This document shows, in pieces, positions 24,964 to 32,424 of a stretch of DNA of 38,134 nucleotides; positions within the stretch are counted from its first letter, which is position 1, and the number at the start of each line of letters is the position of its first letter. The DNA is taken from positions 1 through 38,134 of the forward strand of contig JAMXLL010000198.1 in assembly GCA_024281015.1 (NCBI GenBank). The letters are read 5' to 3'. This stretch comes from Candidatus Binataceae bacterium (GTDB lineage: Bacteria > Desulfobacterota > Binatia > Binatales > Binataceae). The notes beneath the pieces are model-generated. The model searched no databases. It had not been told where the DNA came from and saw nothing but the letters and a program-made list of their open reading frames with translations. The position numbers and the translations under genes are program-made.

Positions 24964-25254
24964 TCAGTCTCGTCGAGAAGTTCTCGGCACAGCGCAGGGT
25001 GCCGGGTCCGGTTGAAACTCCAGGTTACCGCGCTGAAGCGCCGGCCGAATGAAGCCGCGCCCGTAATACCCGCATTCCTCGCCCTTCAGCGCGCTGACCG
25101 AGCGGCCTTTCTGTTGCAGATTCCCCAATCCTGAAAATTGACCGACCCACCTCAAGCCATAGCTCCGAATGGGAGCGATCAAATTTTTGGCGGCCGCGTA
25201 ACCTTTCCGCTCAACCCCGACAAATTCACCTTCAGGAGGACAAAGAGTCAACTG
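24964..25254 (-). other. Divergent upstream region with a possible short gene or remnant
   Basis: The region between the selenoprotein gene (-) and the porin gene (+) has one - strand frame ending at TGA 24964-24966. Its second half reads like protein (ALKGEECGYYGRGFIRPALQ, then RGNLEFQPDPAPC) with codon use like the neighbours. No start codon with a ribosome site is visible, so it may be a small gene with an unusual start or a gene remnant. If real, it would lie 38 bp upstream of the selenoprotein gene in the same transcript. The porin Shine-Dalgarno AGGAGG lies at 25234-25239. Confidence 0.3.
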
Positions 25255-26814
25255 ATGGAGCGGGAGAGAGCAGCAGCGCGGCACGGGTTCGGCACGAGAT
25301 GCGGCATGCTTTTACGAATGACTGGAGTTGCGACGGGCCTAATCCTGTCTGCTTGCCTACCGGTTCTCGGGCCTGCCGCATCAGCCGCCGATTTCAACGA
25401 CGCCGACCTGGGCGCGGTACAGCAACAGCTAGCCAAAATCAAAAATGAAGAATCAGCCGAAAAACGGCGGGTCGAACGAGATGAGCGAGCAATTCGCCAG
25501 CTCGAGCAGCAACTCGAGCAACTGCAGTCGCAGCATTCCGGGCTGGTTCGCCAGGCAGATGCGCTTAAGCACACCAGCGACCAGCTCAAGGCCAATACTG
25601 CGCAAATTCAAGATCTCCAGAAACAGATCGCAGCAAGTTCCAGTGACGAACAGTTCGGGTCAGCGATAAACCGCTGGCTGGGAACTCATCAATTCACCTG
25701 GAACGGGGCGGTCGCAGCCGACTTTATTTACGATCGTGGCAATAACACCAACACTTTCGCGCTGACCTTCGAGCCACTCGTTATTTATCGGCTAAACGAT
25801 TGGATCTCGTTCGAGGGCGAACTCGAAGCCGCTCTCCCCCAAGGCTCCAGTGCTGAATTCGGGTTGCCAGTGGCGATGTGGCAACTCTTTCTCAACGATT
25901 ATCTGCAGGTCAACGCGGGCATTTTCGACCAGCCTTTTGGCGACTGGTATGAGGCTCAGAGTGCTGTGTGGGTCAACCGGTTCATTACCGCTCCACTTCT
26001 TTATGGTGCAGAGGCAATTATCCCACCGACCGAACTAGGTTTGCAGCTTCGTGGCGGTCTGCAATGGGGCGCGCTGGGACAGGACGTTGACTATACGACG
26101 TGGGTAGCGAATGGGCCAGGCTTTTCGGATTTGCCCCAGCCAACCGTCGGCCAAACACTCAATCCGGTTAATAACATCCAGACTAACACCAACGGTAAGG
26201 CTTTTGGTACGCGCCTCCGGTTTTATCCATTCCCGGTGGATTCGAATCTTGGCCGGCTGGAGCTCGGTGCCTCGACCTACGACGGCAAATGGCTAAATGG
26301 CAATTGGTTCAACTCGTGGGGGCTCGACTATGCATACCTGAATGGCAGCCTGCAAACACGTGGTGAGTATGTCCAGACGTATCGCCAAATGCCTAATGGG
26401 ACGGCTCAGGACAAGCGACAGGGCTGGTATGTGCAGTTTGGTTATTTTCTGGATAACCTCCCCATTCCACAGCTAGCCTTCGGACTCGACCGATACATCA
26501 AGAATCTTGAGCCACTGGTGCGGTATTCAGGGGTTAACCAGCGCGCGGTTGTAGCCGAGGAGATCGACACCACACCCCAGCTGGGCTTTAGCGGTTCGCC
26601 CGCCATATTCACGCCTCATGCGCGAGAGGTTGCACTCGGAATCGACTACTGGATAGAGCCGTCGATAGTTTGGCAGACCGAATTTGACATTGAATTGCCG
26701 CGTGCCGGTGGAACTCTCTTCTCCTTTGATGGCGCAAATACTCCGACCGGCTCGCCGATCGGAGCTACTCGAAACGATCATGCAGTAATAACCCAATTTG
26801 CTATCGGCTTCTGA
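25255..26814 (+). CDS. Outer-membrane porin with N-terminal coiled coil
   Basis: A large barrel protein (about 519 residues from the ATG at 25255). A long N-terminus with a hydrophobic core (MTGVATGLILSACLPVLG) ends at AASAADFN, a good signal-peptidase site. A Gln/Glu/Lys-rich coiled coil follows (about residues 55-130; RQLEQQLEQLQSQHSGLV), then a barrel from GTHQFTWNGAVAADFIYD to the terminal AVITQFAIGF, which ends in Phe as outer-membrane proteins do. The coiled coil before a porin barrel recalls OprP-type and S-layer-homology porins. The in-frame ATG at 25138 lies upstream of the AGGAGG and is unlikely. The spacing from AGGAGG to 25255 is long (15), so a downstream ATG at 25306 is possible. 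The cytochrome gene starts one base after its stop. Confidence 0.85.
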   Translation: MERERAAARHGFGTRCGMLLRMTGVATGLILSACLPVLGPAASAADFNDADLGAVQQQLAKIKNEESAEKRRVERDERAIRQLEQQLEQLQSQHSGLVRQADALKHTSDQLKANTAQIQDLQKQIAASSSDEQFGSAINRWLGTHQFTWNGAVAADFIYDRGNNTNTFALTFEPLVIYRLNDWISFEGELEAALPQGSSAEFGLPVAMWQLFLNDYLQVNAGIFDQPFGDWYEAQSAVWVNRFITAPLLYGAEAIIPPTELGLQLRGGLQWGALGQDVDYTTWVANGPGFSDLPQPTVGQTLNPVNNIQTNTNGKAFGTRLRFYPFPVDSNLGRLELGASTYDGKWLNGNWFNSWGLDYAYLNGSLQTRGEYVQTYRQMPNGTAQDKRQGWYVQFGYFLDNLPIPQLAFGLDRYIKNLEPLVRYSGVNQRAVVAEEIDTTPQLGFSGSPAIFTPHAREVALGIDYWIEPSIVWQTEFDIELPRAGGTLFSFDGANTPTGSPIGATRNDHAVITQFAIGF

Positions 26815-26815
26815 C

Positions 26816-27100
26816 ATGCAAACCAGATTAATGCTTGCGGTTCCGATGTTCACGTTGGCCCTGGCAGCGGCCGGATTGCTTCCCAAGACTCTGGCGGAAG
26901 AACAGAGCCCGCAACAACGCAAAATGTTGATCGAGGGCGCCCACCTGTGGTCGGTCTACTGCAACCAGTGCCATAACGCCCGGCCAGGTTCCCAATTCTC
27001 TCCTGCTCAGTGGGATGCGATCACGATGCACATGAAAACGTTGTCGAATATGCCTGCCAAGGACATGCGCTCGATTAAGCAGTTTTTGAAGTTTCGTTGA
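26816..27100 (+). CDS. Small periplasmic c-type cytochrome
   Basis: A 94-residue protein with a signal peptide (MLAVPMFTLALAAAGLLP, cut near LAEEQ) and a single haem site CNQCH (49-53). It is compact for a class I cytochrome c; methionines around 71-84 (MHMKTLSNMPAKDM) can give the sixth ligand. The start lies one base after the porin stop, so it is translationally linked to the porin. The porin and cytochrome pairing, followed by a cupredoxin, suggests periplasmic electron transfer with an outer-membrane partner. Donor and acceptor are unknown. Confidence 0.85.
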   Translation: MQTRLMLAVPMFTLALAAAGLLPKTLAEEQSPQQRKMLIEGAHLWSVYCNQCHNARPGSQFSPAQWDAITMHMKTLSNMPAKDMRSIKQFLKFR

Positions 27101-27142
27101 GAATTAGTCCGCCACTCCGGGAATGTACAAAGGAGAACAGTG

Positions 27143-27565
27143 ATGCGAGCAATACTGGAATCAACGCCTCGTCGTAGTGAACTAATACTTACGTTCTTTG
27201 CGACGATAGTTGCTGGATTACTGGTAATTGCAGTAGCCAGATCTCGGGCGGCCAAGCCGGCGGTTGTCATCAAGATGATGGACATGCCGGCCAGCTTCGA
27301 ACCTACCCGTATAACTATAAAAACCGGCGATACAGTCGAATGGGAGAACACTGGTAATCAACTCCACCATGTGACGACTGACCCGTCAGCCGCGCTCAAG
27401 AAAAATGACGTCGCGATACCAGCAGGCGCCAAGCCCTTCGACTCTGGTTTCCTTAAACCGGGCGAATCTTTCAGCGAAACATTTTCGGTCCCTGGAGTTT
27501 ACCGATACACATGCGCGGTGCATGAGGCCAAAGGCATGAACGGGGAACTTGTAGTCCAGAAATAA
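27143..27565 (+). CDS. Plastocyanin-like cupredoxin
   Basis: A 140-residue exported blue-copper-type protein. A membrane/signal helix (LILTFFATIVAGLLVIAV, 14-31) precedes a single cupredoxin domain with the ligand set His75/76 (QLHHVTT), Cys124, His127 and Met132 (YTCAVHEAKGM), the type 1 copper pattern. No -A-x-A- cut site is clear, so it may stay anchored in the membrane. I chose the ATG at 27143 because AAGGAG stands 7 bases before it; a GTG directly before it is poorer. It follows the cytochrome by 42 bp and is probably its redox partner or successor in an electron chain. Confidence 0.9.
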   Translation: MRAILESTPRRSELILTFFATIVAGLLVIAVARSRAAKPAVVIKMMDMPASFEPTRITIKTGDTVEWENTGNQLHHVTTDPSAALKKNDVAIPAGAKPFDSGFLKPGESFSETFSVPGVYRYTCAVHEAKGMNGELVVQK

Positions 27566-27705
27566 GCGTTCGACGGTTTGGAAAGCATCGTGACAGAGGC
27601 GCGTTCCGGGAATTTCCGAGGCTGGCGAGGAGCGCCTCAGGAGCGATTTAAGCGCGTCCAGATAGAGCTCGAGTTTGTCCGAAACATTTAGATGGGAGGA
27701 AAACA

Positions 27706-28878
27706 ATGAACAGCGTGCATCGAGATCTGTTGCCAAGTTTCTTCGCGCATGCGCCCAGCTTGCGCAAAACTGGGAAACGCCGACGTGCCAAACGGTTTCC
27801 CGCTCTACTGGGATGCCTCCTGGGAACGGCGGTGATCGTACTGATAAACGGGCGCGCGGCGACAGCCCAACCGATCGTCCCCTTACAGGTGTCAACATCT
27901 CCTGCGAATGGCGATACGAATCCCTATGGGCTCATTAACGTGCCGCCTGGATTTCCTGCTGGATCGATTCACAAGGGTCAGCTTCTCGTTTCGAACTTCA
28001 ACGATGCTACCACTCAAGGCAAAGGGACCACCATCATTGCAGTGGACCCGGGTACCGGCGAAACGTCGCTGTTCTTCCAGGGGACACCGGGAACACCGCT
28101 CGGGTTTTCCAACGCGCTAACCGTCGCGCGCGCCGGATTTGTCTTCGCCGGTTCAGTCCCCACGAGCGATCCCGGTGGTACCATGGCCGAACCCGGTGCA
28201 CTGCTCGTGCTCGACAACCAGGGCAGTCTCGTAACTTCGCTTTCGCAGTCTGACAAGATCAACGGACCGTGGGGTATGGCGATTAATGACCAAGGGAACG
28301 GCGCGCAACTGTTCATTTCCAACGTCCTCGACGGAACTATCACCAGGCTCGAAGTGTCTTTCCAGCACGGCGGCTTCGCTGTTGTCGGTACTCCGCTGAC
28401 GATCGCTTCAGGTTACGCCTTCGGACCGGATCCTACCGCGGTAGTCGTCGGCCCCGCCGGGCTGGCGTACGACAGCAACAATGATGTGCTTTATGTCGCC
28501 TCGGAATTAAACAACAAGATTTTCGCGTTGAACGGTGCAGGTACGACAACTAACGACCTCGGCACCGGCAACGTGGTCTTCTCAGATTCGACGCATCTGG
28601 CCGGTCCCCTGGGTTTGATTTTGGCTACGAATGGCGATCTCATTACTGCCAATGCAGATCCGTCGACCGTGATCACGCCGCCTGGGACGAACACAACCGC
28701 TGGACCGAGTGAAATCGTCGAATTCACGAAGGACGGTCACTTCGTGAGAACCTTCTCGATTGATTCCGCTCCGGGTTCAGCTTTTGCGATTAATGAACTT
28801 TCCAAGGGTGGGCATCTTCAGTTCTCTTACGTGGACGATGCAGAGTCGACGCTGACCGTATTGCGCCTCTCGCACTAA
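27706..28878 (+). CDS. Exported beta-propeller (NHL/SMP-30-like) protein
   Basis: A 390-residue secreted protein. A long basic N-terminus and hydrophobic core (ALLGCLLGTAVIVLING) end at a RAATAQP cut site near residue 54. The mature part has repeated blade-like units with GPWGMAINDQGNG, GPAGLAYDSNNDVLYVA and GPLGLILATNGDLITAN, the pattern of NHL-type propellers. GGGAGG lies 7 bases before the ATG. It is 140 bp after the cupredoxin and 34 bp before a second, related exported protein. The function is not known; such propellers may bind ligands or act as lactonases. Confidence 0.82.
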   Translation: MNSVHRDLLPSFFAHAPSLRKTGKRRRAKRFPALLGCLLGTAVIVLINGRAATAQPIVPLQVSTSPANGDTNPYGLINVPPGFPAGSIHKGQLLVSNFNDATTQGKGTTIIAVDPGTGETSLFFQGTPGTPLGFSNALTVARAGFVFAGSVPTSDPGGTMAEPGALLVLDNQGSLVTSLSQSDKINGPWGMAINDQGNGAQLFISNVLDGTITRLEVSFQHGGFAVVGTPLTIASGYAFGPDPTAVVVGPAGLAYDSNNDVLYVASELNNKIFALNGAGTTTNDLGTGNVVFSDSTHLAGPLGLILATNGDLITANADPSTVITPPGTNTTAGPSEIVEFTKDGHFVRTFSIDSAPGSAFAINELSKGGHLQFSYVDDAESTLTVLRLSH

Positions 28879-28912
28879 TCTTTCGCCAATCGAAAATACA
28901 ATTGGGGTGACC

Positions 28913-30082
28913 ATGAAAAACAAGAGAATGCCGATCGTTCTCCTCGGAGCTATCTTCGTGTTGATCGCATTCGGCGATCACTCGCGCGCGGCCGGGATGG
29001 GCTACGCACAGAGAAATCTGGTTTCCAATGGCGCCGTCCCCGCCGATAACATTGATCCGAACCTGATTAACCCGTGGGGCATTTCATTTTTCCCCGGAGT
29101 GAGTCCGTTCTGGGTTTCGGACAACAACGCCGGGGTTAGTACTCTATATGACGGCACAGGCTCGCCGATTCCGCTGGTAGTGGATATTCCGTCACCGACA
29201 GATCCGACCCAAGGTGGCAGAACGGGGGCGCCGACAGGGCAAGTTGCAAACCCTACTTCGGCGTTTAACATCATCAAGATCAGCGACCCGAATGGCACTG
29301 ACTTCGGTCCAGCTCTTTTTATCTTTGCCACCGAGGACGGCACGATTGAGGCATGGAACCTGAACAAAACCCTTGAACCAGATGGAGCTCTGTCACCGTT
29401 TCTCGGCGGTGTTCCAGATGATGCCGTGATCGTGGTCGATAACTCAGCCAAGGGCGCGGTGTACAAGGGTCTGGCGATGGGAGCAGTCAGCGGCAATCCG
29501 ATGTTGTACGCGACGAATTTTCGGACCGGCAATATAGACGTCTTCGACGGCAACTTCCGGCAGGTTCCGCTTGGCGGATCGTTCATCGACCCGAATGTAC
29601 AGCATGGATATGCCCCATTCGGCATCCAGAACATCGGAGGCAAGCTCTGGGTTACTTACGCGAAGCAAGATGCGGCCAAGCATGATCCAGTTAACAGGCC
29701 GGCGCACGGATTCGTCAGTGTGTTCGATACCGGCGGTAATCTGCTCCAGCATTTCGCCCAGCATGGGCATCTCAACTCGCCGTGGGGTGTTGCTATGGCG
29801 CCGGCGAGCTTCGGCCAATTTGCCGGAGACATCCTCGTCGGGAATTTTGGCGATGGACGAATCAACGCGTATGATCAGACAACTGGCCACTGGCTAGGCA
29901 CGCTGTCAGATGCGGATGGCAGTCCGATCGTCAATCCTGGGCTCTGGACGGTGACCTTCAGTGGCCCGGCCGACGAGACCGCAGCGGGTGCGGAGCCGGA
30001 TACCCTGTATATCACAGCGGGACTCATCGGCCCGACCCATGAGCAAGCCGGGCTTTTCGCAAAGATCTCGCCGATTCCATAG
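28913..30082 (+). CDS. TIGR03118-family exported protein
   Basis: A 389-residue secreted protein that I recognise as the TIGR03118 type, a family without known function. The signal peptide (MPIVLLGAIFVLIAFGD) ends near SRAAGMGY. The mature start, with LVSNGAVPADNIDPNLINPW, GISF and WVSDNNAGVSTLYDG, is characteristic. HLNSPWGVAMAPASFG and GDILVGNFGDGRINAYD show propeller blades like those of the gene before it. The ATG at 28913 has GGGGTGA just upstream; the GTG at 28907 is less likely. It is the last gene of the five-gene exported cluster beginning with the porin. Confidence 0.88.
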   Translation: MKNKRMPIVLLGAIFVLIAFGDHSRAAGMGYAQRNLVSNGAVPADNIDPNLINPWGISFFPGVSPFWVSDNNAGVSTLYDGTGSPIPLVVDIPSPTDPTQGGRTGAPTGQVANPTSAFNIIKISDPNGTDFGPALFIFATEDGTIEAWNLNKTLEPDGALSPFLGGVPDDAVIVVDNSAKGAVYKGLAMGAVSGNPMLYATNFRTGNIDVFDGNFRQVPLGGSFIDPNVQHGYAPFGIQNIGGKLWVTYAKQDAAKHDPVNRPAHGFVSVFDTGGNLLQHFAQHGHLNSPWGVAMAPASFGQFAGDILVGNFGDGRINAYDQTTGHWLGTLSDADGSPIVNPGLWTVTFSGPADETAAGAEPDTLYITAGLIGPTHEQAGLFAKISPIP

Positions 30083-30156
30083 CCGCTTTTGCGCAGAGTC
30101 GCGGGGCCACCGACGTAGTGGTTCCGCGCCTCTCTCTCATGTTCCTCCGTCACACG

Positions 30157-30207
30157 CATTGGGACAGGCGATACAAGCCCGCCCTACCTGTCAGGCATCT
30201 CCCAATG
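30157..30207 (+). repeat. Long-range inverted repeat downstream of the TIGR03118 gene
   Basis: CATTGGGA (30157-30164) pairs perfectly with TCCCAATG (30200-30207), with a second inner pairing possible (CAGG with CCTG). It starts 75 bp after the stop and lacks a T-run. It may be a 3'-end structure of the exported cluster transcript or part of a small RNA. Confidence 0.35.
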
Positions 30208-30514
30208 TGACGTCTCCAAATATTCATTCATGGGAGCCGCTTCGCGGACCGAGAAACAACCGTAGCGGCTTCGCGGCGCAAACCGATCCGAGATCCTTTC
30301 GATTCGCTCGCTGCTCATTTGCTCGAAATGATGGAGAGTCGCGCAACTCTTAAGGTTGTTTGAGCGACGGACAGTGTTTCAGGACTGCGGTGCGATACCG
30401 AGACAGCCGCGGGATTGACGTTGCAATTGGCCGCCGTTGGTTAACTAACGTTGTGTCCTGCCGGAGTTTGATATCCGGCTCATTTTCCTATGCACGGAAG
30501 AGCACGCTTTTCAA

Positions 30515-30706
30515 GTGACCCGCGAATTGCTGACGATGTTTATGGAGCAATTAGACCCTGGTTGCGGGCCGTCCGTCGAGCGCTTACCGGCTGAATACAG
30601 ATTTGAGTCCCGCTCAAAGCTGATTGAGCGTGGCACCATAGTAAGTGCCATTGCCAGACGCGAGTTTTACAGTTTTGCGGTCTCGGTCAGAAGCCGGTGG
30701 ACATAA
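30515..30706 (+). CDS. Weak 63-residue open frame of unknown function
   Basis: A GTG-start frame with fairly genome-like codons, containing ELLTMFMEQLDPGCG and RFESRSKLIERGTIVSAIAR. There is no Shine-Dalgarno site, no recognised family, no signal peptide and no membrane helix. It stands alone in a gene-poor region. It may be a real small gene, a remnant or chance. Confidence 0.25.
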   Translation: MTRELLTMFMEQLDPGCGPSVERLPAEYRFESRSKLIERGTIVSAIARREFYSFAVSVRSRWT

Positions 30707-30751
30707 CCCGGTCGCATCGCGAAGACCGGAAGGTCAACACCGGTGCCCCGA

Positions 30752-30775
30752 TCTCCCCGGCGGGAGAGGCTTTTC
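30752..30775 (+). terminator. Hairpin followed by a short T-run
   Basis: TCTCCC, loop CGGC, GGGAGA (30752-30767), then GGCTTTTC. On the + strand this resembles a weak intrinsic terminator 46 bp after the 63-codon frame. It supports, but does not prove, a + strand transcript in the region. Confidence 0.35.
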
Positions 30776-30819
30776 AATCGCAAGAGAACAGAACAAAGAA
30801 ACCGCGCGGCGCCCTGAGG

Positions 30820-31767
30820 CTAAAGGTGTGAATCCCCCTTGTTAGTGGCTAGCAGAAACTCCAACGGTATGCGCACCCGCTTGCGCCAAGCCCGTTCCCC
30901 GTGCTCTGCACCCTCGAACCTCAAGGTAACCCAGTCCTCTCCATGTTTGTAACCCTTGGCTATCAAAATCTGATCCACCTCTTGTTGATACGGCTCATAT
31001 AGCGCATCGACAGTCGCCGTCCCATGATCAAAGTACAGACGATGCTCGCCCGCTGGGGGCAGCGCCCCGGCCAGATAATCAATGACGATTCCGCCGGAAG
31101 CTGGCCAATGAGTGGAAATACAACCCGCTCCGGCGAAGCAGTTGGGATACTCGCAGAGCGCGTATATCGAAATGAGGCCGCCCATGCTCGATCCCATAGT
31201 GAACGTGTTTTCCCGATCTGGCAGAGTCCGGTAATGCTCATCGATAAACGGCTTGAGTTCTCGCACCAGGAACTTCAAATAGCTATCTGACAGTGGTGAA
31301 CGTCTGCGTGCCAGCGGCGAAGGGGAGAGCTTCACTGCGCGCTCCGGCATATACTCCTGTGAGCGTTGCGGGGTATTCCAGATTCCAACCACGATCGCCC
31401 CGCCTACCCGCTCCGCCGCGATCAGCTCAGACATGGCTTCGTCGACTCCCCAATCGACTCCGATAAACGAAGATTGTGGATCGAAAAGATTCTGCCCGTC
31501 GTGCATATAAATAACCGGGAACCTCCGGCCGGGCATCTGGTGGTACTCGGACGGCAGCCACACGTCGACATTGCGCGAGGCAATATAGTCCGACGAGAAT
31601 TCGCGATAACGCCGTAGCATACCGAACCTGGCAGACCTCGTTTCGAGGTAATCTGGCGGGCCGCTTATGCGCTGGGCGGCCGCAGCAATAAACATCCGCT
31701 GCAAAGCTTCGCACCACGCGCGGTACCAGAAGAATTGAAAGGCGAACGCATCGAACAGCGGGTTCAT
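30820..31767 (-). CDS. Putative esterase, alpha/beta hydrolase (esterase D / Fes type)
   Basis: A 315-residue serine hydrolase of the PF00756 type. After a 50-residue helical N-terminus comes VDVWLPSEY, then FPVIYMHDGQNLFD (83-96), the nucleophile elbow GSSMGG (S194 at 192-197), the likely acid in YFDHGTATVD, and the catalytic His in GAEHGERAW. This order matches enzymes related to enterochelin esterase and carbohydrate or feruloyl esterases. The N-terminal extension lacks a signal peptide, so it is probably cytoplasmic. AAAGGA lies about 8 bases before the ATG. Substrate unknown. Confidence 0.87.
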   Translation of the reverse strand: MNPLFDAFAFQFFWYRAWCEALQRMFIAAAAQRISGPPDYLETRSARFGMLRRYREFSSDYIASRNVDVWLPSEYHQMPGRRFPVIYMHDGQNLFDPQSSFIGVDWGVDEAMSELIAAERVGGAIVVGIWNTPQRSQEYMPERAVKLSPSPLARRRSPLSDSYLKFLVRELKPFIDEHYRTLPDRENTFTMGSSMGGLISIYALCEYPNCFAGAGCISTHWPASGGIVIDYLAGALPPAGEHRLYFDHGTATVDALYEPYQQEVDQILIAKGYKHGEDWVTLRFEGAEHGERAWRKRVRIPLEFLLATNKGDSHL

Positions 31768-32424
31768 CCGGCTAATCCTTTCCGGCTGGCCGCTGTGCGG
31801 CCAGCTATGAGCGACATTTTTCGTTTGTGCTTGTGGAAGTAATGCGGGTGTTCAAGCACAGTACCAAGAATAGGATAACACGATTTCCGCCGAGTGCGTG
31901 CGATCGACGGTGTCCAGATGGCCGGGGAAATGTGTCACGAATTCGGTTCCTAATGTCACACCGCAATGTTGTCGCTTCGCCGCGCACGGTTCGGAAAACG
32001 CTCAATTGGTTTCGCTGAGTTGGCATCCAATACGTACGCACGATTAGTCCAATTCTCCGACCAGTGTCGGTGGCCTGAGCAGCAAGCGTGAGGCTGACAA
32101 TATTTATCCACAGTCAAGAGCCGGTAACCTCATCGGGGAACTCGTGTCTATCAAGGTTTGCCCGCCAGCCAAGCGCCCGCGCCGTAGTGTTTGGGTGGCA
32201 CGGCTGCCGCGGCCAGATAATCGTCAGCTGGAGAATGGCGCGTGTAGACGCAATTAGCGATAAGAGTGCTTCTCAATCCGAGGCCATCTGTAGTCATCGT
32301 TAATCGGGTTGCCAGTCTTTTAATCTCGCTTGTACCTGGTCCGGCTTGCCAGTTGCATCTGCATCCGGAGAAGTAAGGACTGAATCCTAACACCAGTGCC
32401 CAAACACCGGAGGCCCTCCCCGCA
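31768..32424. other. Divergent region between esterase and cytochrome b/Moco fusion
   Basis: 657 bp. Apart from the short - strand frame at 32151-32297 (listed separately) I see no gene. The ribosome site of the fusion gene (GGAGG) ends about 11 bases before its ATG. Promoters of both flanking genes should lie here, but no clear hexamer pair was found. Confidence 0.45.
32151..32297 (-). other. Possible small gene or gene fragment (48 residues)
   Basis: From the ATG at 32295-32297 to a TGA at 32151 the frame reads as ordinary protein with GC-rich third positions: ANCVYTRHSPADDYLAAAAV, then PPKHYGAGAWLAGKP. There is no Shine-Dalgarno site. The high-quality stretch ends abruptly at the stop, which suggests a fragment of a longer lost gene. 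Family not recognised. Confidence 0.3.

Larger units (their letters stand above)
30083..30819. other. Gene-poor region with hairpins
   Basis: This 737-bp stretch lies between the TIGR03118 gene (+) and the esterase stop (-). It contains two hairpins (listed separately), a near-palindrome CGTTGGTTAACTAACG (30435-30450, two mismatched positions) and a weak 63-codon frame (listed separately). Nothing else has protein character. Confidence 0.5.
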
